DNA from: Gnetum montanum
Lineage: Eukaryota > Streptophyta > Gnetopsida > Gnetales > Gnetaceae
Assembly: GCA_015680685.1 (NCBI GenBank)
Contig: MNCI01005853.1
Location: 1-30,165, forward strand
Reading direction: 5' to 3'
DNA length: 30,165 nucleotides
In this document: positions 29,656 to 30,165 of the stretch, in pieces
Layout of the letters: each line of letters starts with the position of its first letter
How positions within the stretch are numbered: position 1 is the first letter of the stretch
Position numbers and translations under genes: made by a program
Notes under the pieces: model-generated
What the model saw: only the letters and a program-made list of their open reading frames with translations
What the model was told of the DNA's origin: nothing
The model's database searches: none

Positions 29656-30165
29656 ATCGCCTTCATGCTTTAGATGTAGTACAACTTGAGGTATGAGTGA
29701 TTCACCAAGTTTGTGAACTCATTACCATCCATGTCTGCCAGCTTGAAGGCTCCATTCCCAAAGGATTTAGTGACTATGTATGGGCCTTACCAGTTGGCTA
29801 AGAATTTGCTCACATGCTCATAGATAGCTTTGAGGATGACGTCTCCCTTTCATACTGGCCATTGATGCAAGTCTGCATGGTGCTTTTACTATTACTTTCT
29901 CTAGTAGTGCTCTATGTAGCTCATCGTCTATGCGTGCTCCTCCTCCATTAAGTCGAGGTCAATGATCTGCGACTCATTGTTCTAGGCTTCGCTCATGGCA
30001 TCTGAGAGGATCATCCAAAGTGATGGTACTTTCAAGTCAAGAGAAAACACAACTTCATATCCATAAATGAGATTGTAAGGGGTCTTACTCGTCACGGTCC
30101 TGCATGTTGTTCTGTAGGCCCATAGAACGTAGAGGATTTGATCATGCCACCACCTCTTGCTGTTG
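29656..30165 (-). pseudogene. Family 2: integrase C-terminal end, runs off the window
   Basis: The minus-strand frame entering from the right edge reads WWHDQILYVLWAYRTTCRT, then TPYNLIYGYEVVFSLDL, the end of the gypsy integrase core ('W...LWAYRTT...TP..L.YG...VLP.E'). A degraded middle follows, then GDVILKAIYEHVSKFLANW, GPYIVTKSFGNGAFKLADM and DGNEFTNLVNHSYLKLYYI with a natural stop at about 29660. This is the Tat-type C-terminal GPY/F domain (KFxPNWEGPYVVxKxFxGGAxxLADMDG). Integrase inserts the element DNA. Stops are confined to a few positions, so this is the best-kept coding piece in the window. The catalytic core lies outside it. Confidence 0.85.

Overview
This is repeat-dominated nuclear DNA from a land plant, probably a large-genome species. 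A gymnosperm would fit, but nothing in the window proves it. The signs are AT-rich sequence with few CpG, several generations of decayed Ty3/gypsy LTR retrotransposons, a candidate tRNA-derived SINE, spliced-looking gene fragments and a 33-base assembly gap (10271-10303). I found no intact protein-coding gene. Every recognisable coding stretch carries stops or frameshifts. The identifications come from reading degraded conceptual translations against remembered family motifs, so all boundaries are approximate.

Layout. 1-2240: low-complexity and unassigned DNA with a T-rich minisatellite and microsatellites. 2240-3155: a plus-strand LTR with a TATA box. 3170-8250: the decayed gag, protease, reverse transcriptase (RT), RNase H and partial integrase of one Ty3/gypsy element (element 1) on the minus strand. 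8530-9305: its minus-strand 5' LTR, which is homologous to the 2240-3155 LTR but inverted. 9316-10970: gag to protease start of a second, Tat-like gypsy family (family 2), minus strand. 10975-13920: the long LTR and leader of family 2 (copy A). 13940-17332: a foreign segment that splits the family-2 LTR. It holds an LTR-like promoter, a SINE candidate, and minus-strand fragments of alpha-tubulin and xanthine dehydrogenase genes. 17340-19490: the outer end of the family-2 LTR, a tandem-repeat tract and a family-2 RT region. 19500-21960: rearranged, mostly unassigned repeat DNA. 21960-23480: a plus-strand decayed gene fragment with an FCP1/NIF-type phosphatase domain and apparent introns. 23485-26215 and 26225-29280: two more family-2 LTR plus gag-start units in tandem (copies B and C). 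29290-30165: tandem repeats and the end of a family-2 integrase that runs off the window.

How it works together. Nothing here looks like a working pathway; it is a nested graveyard of retroelements. The most interesting structure is regulatory. Each of the three LTR promoter families carries its own repeated perfect or near-perfect palindromes upstream of a TATA box. Family 2 also carries tandem repeats between pol and the LTR, as is known for the Tat lineage. The order pol, repeats, LTR, gag is seen in both family-2 junctions, which suggests head-to-tail element arrays.
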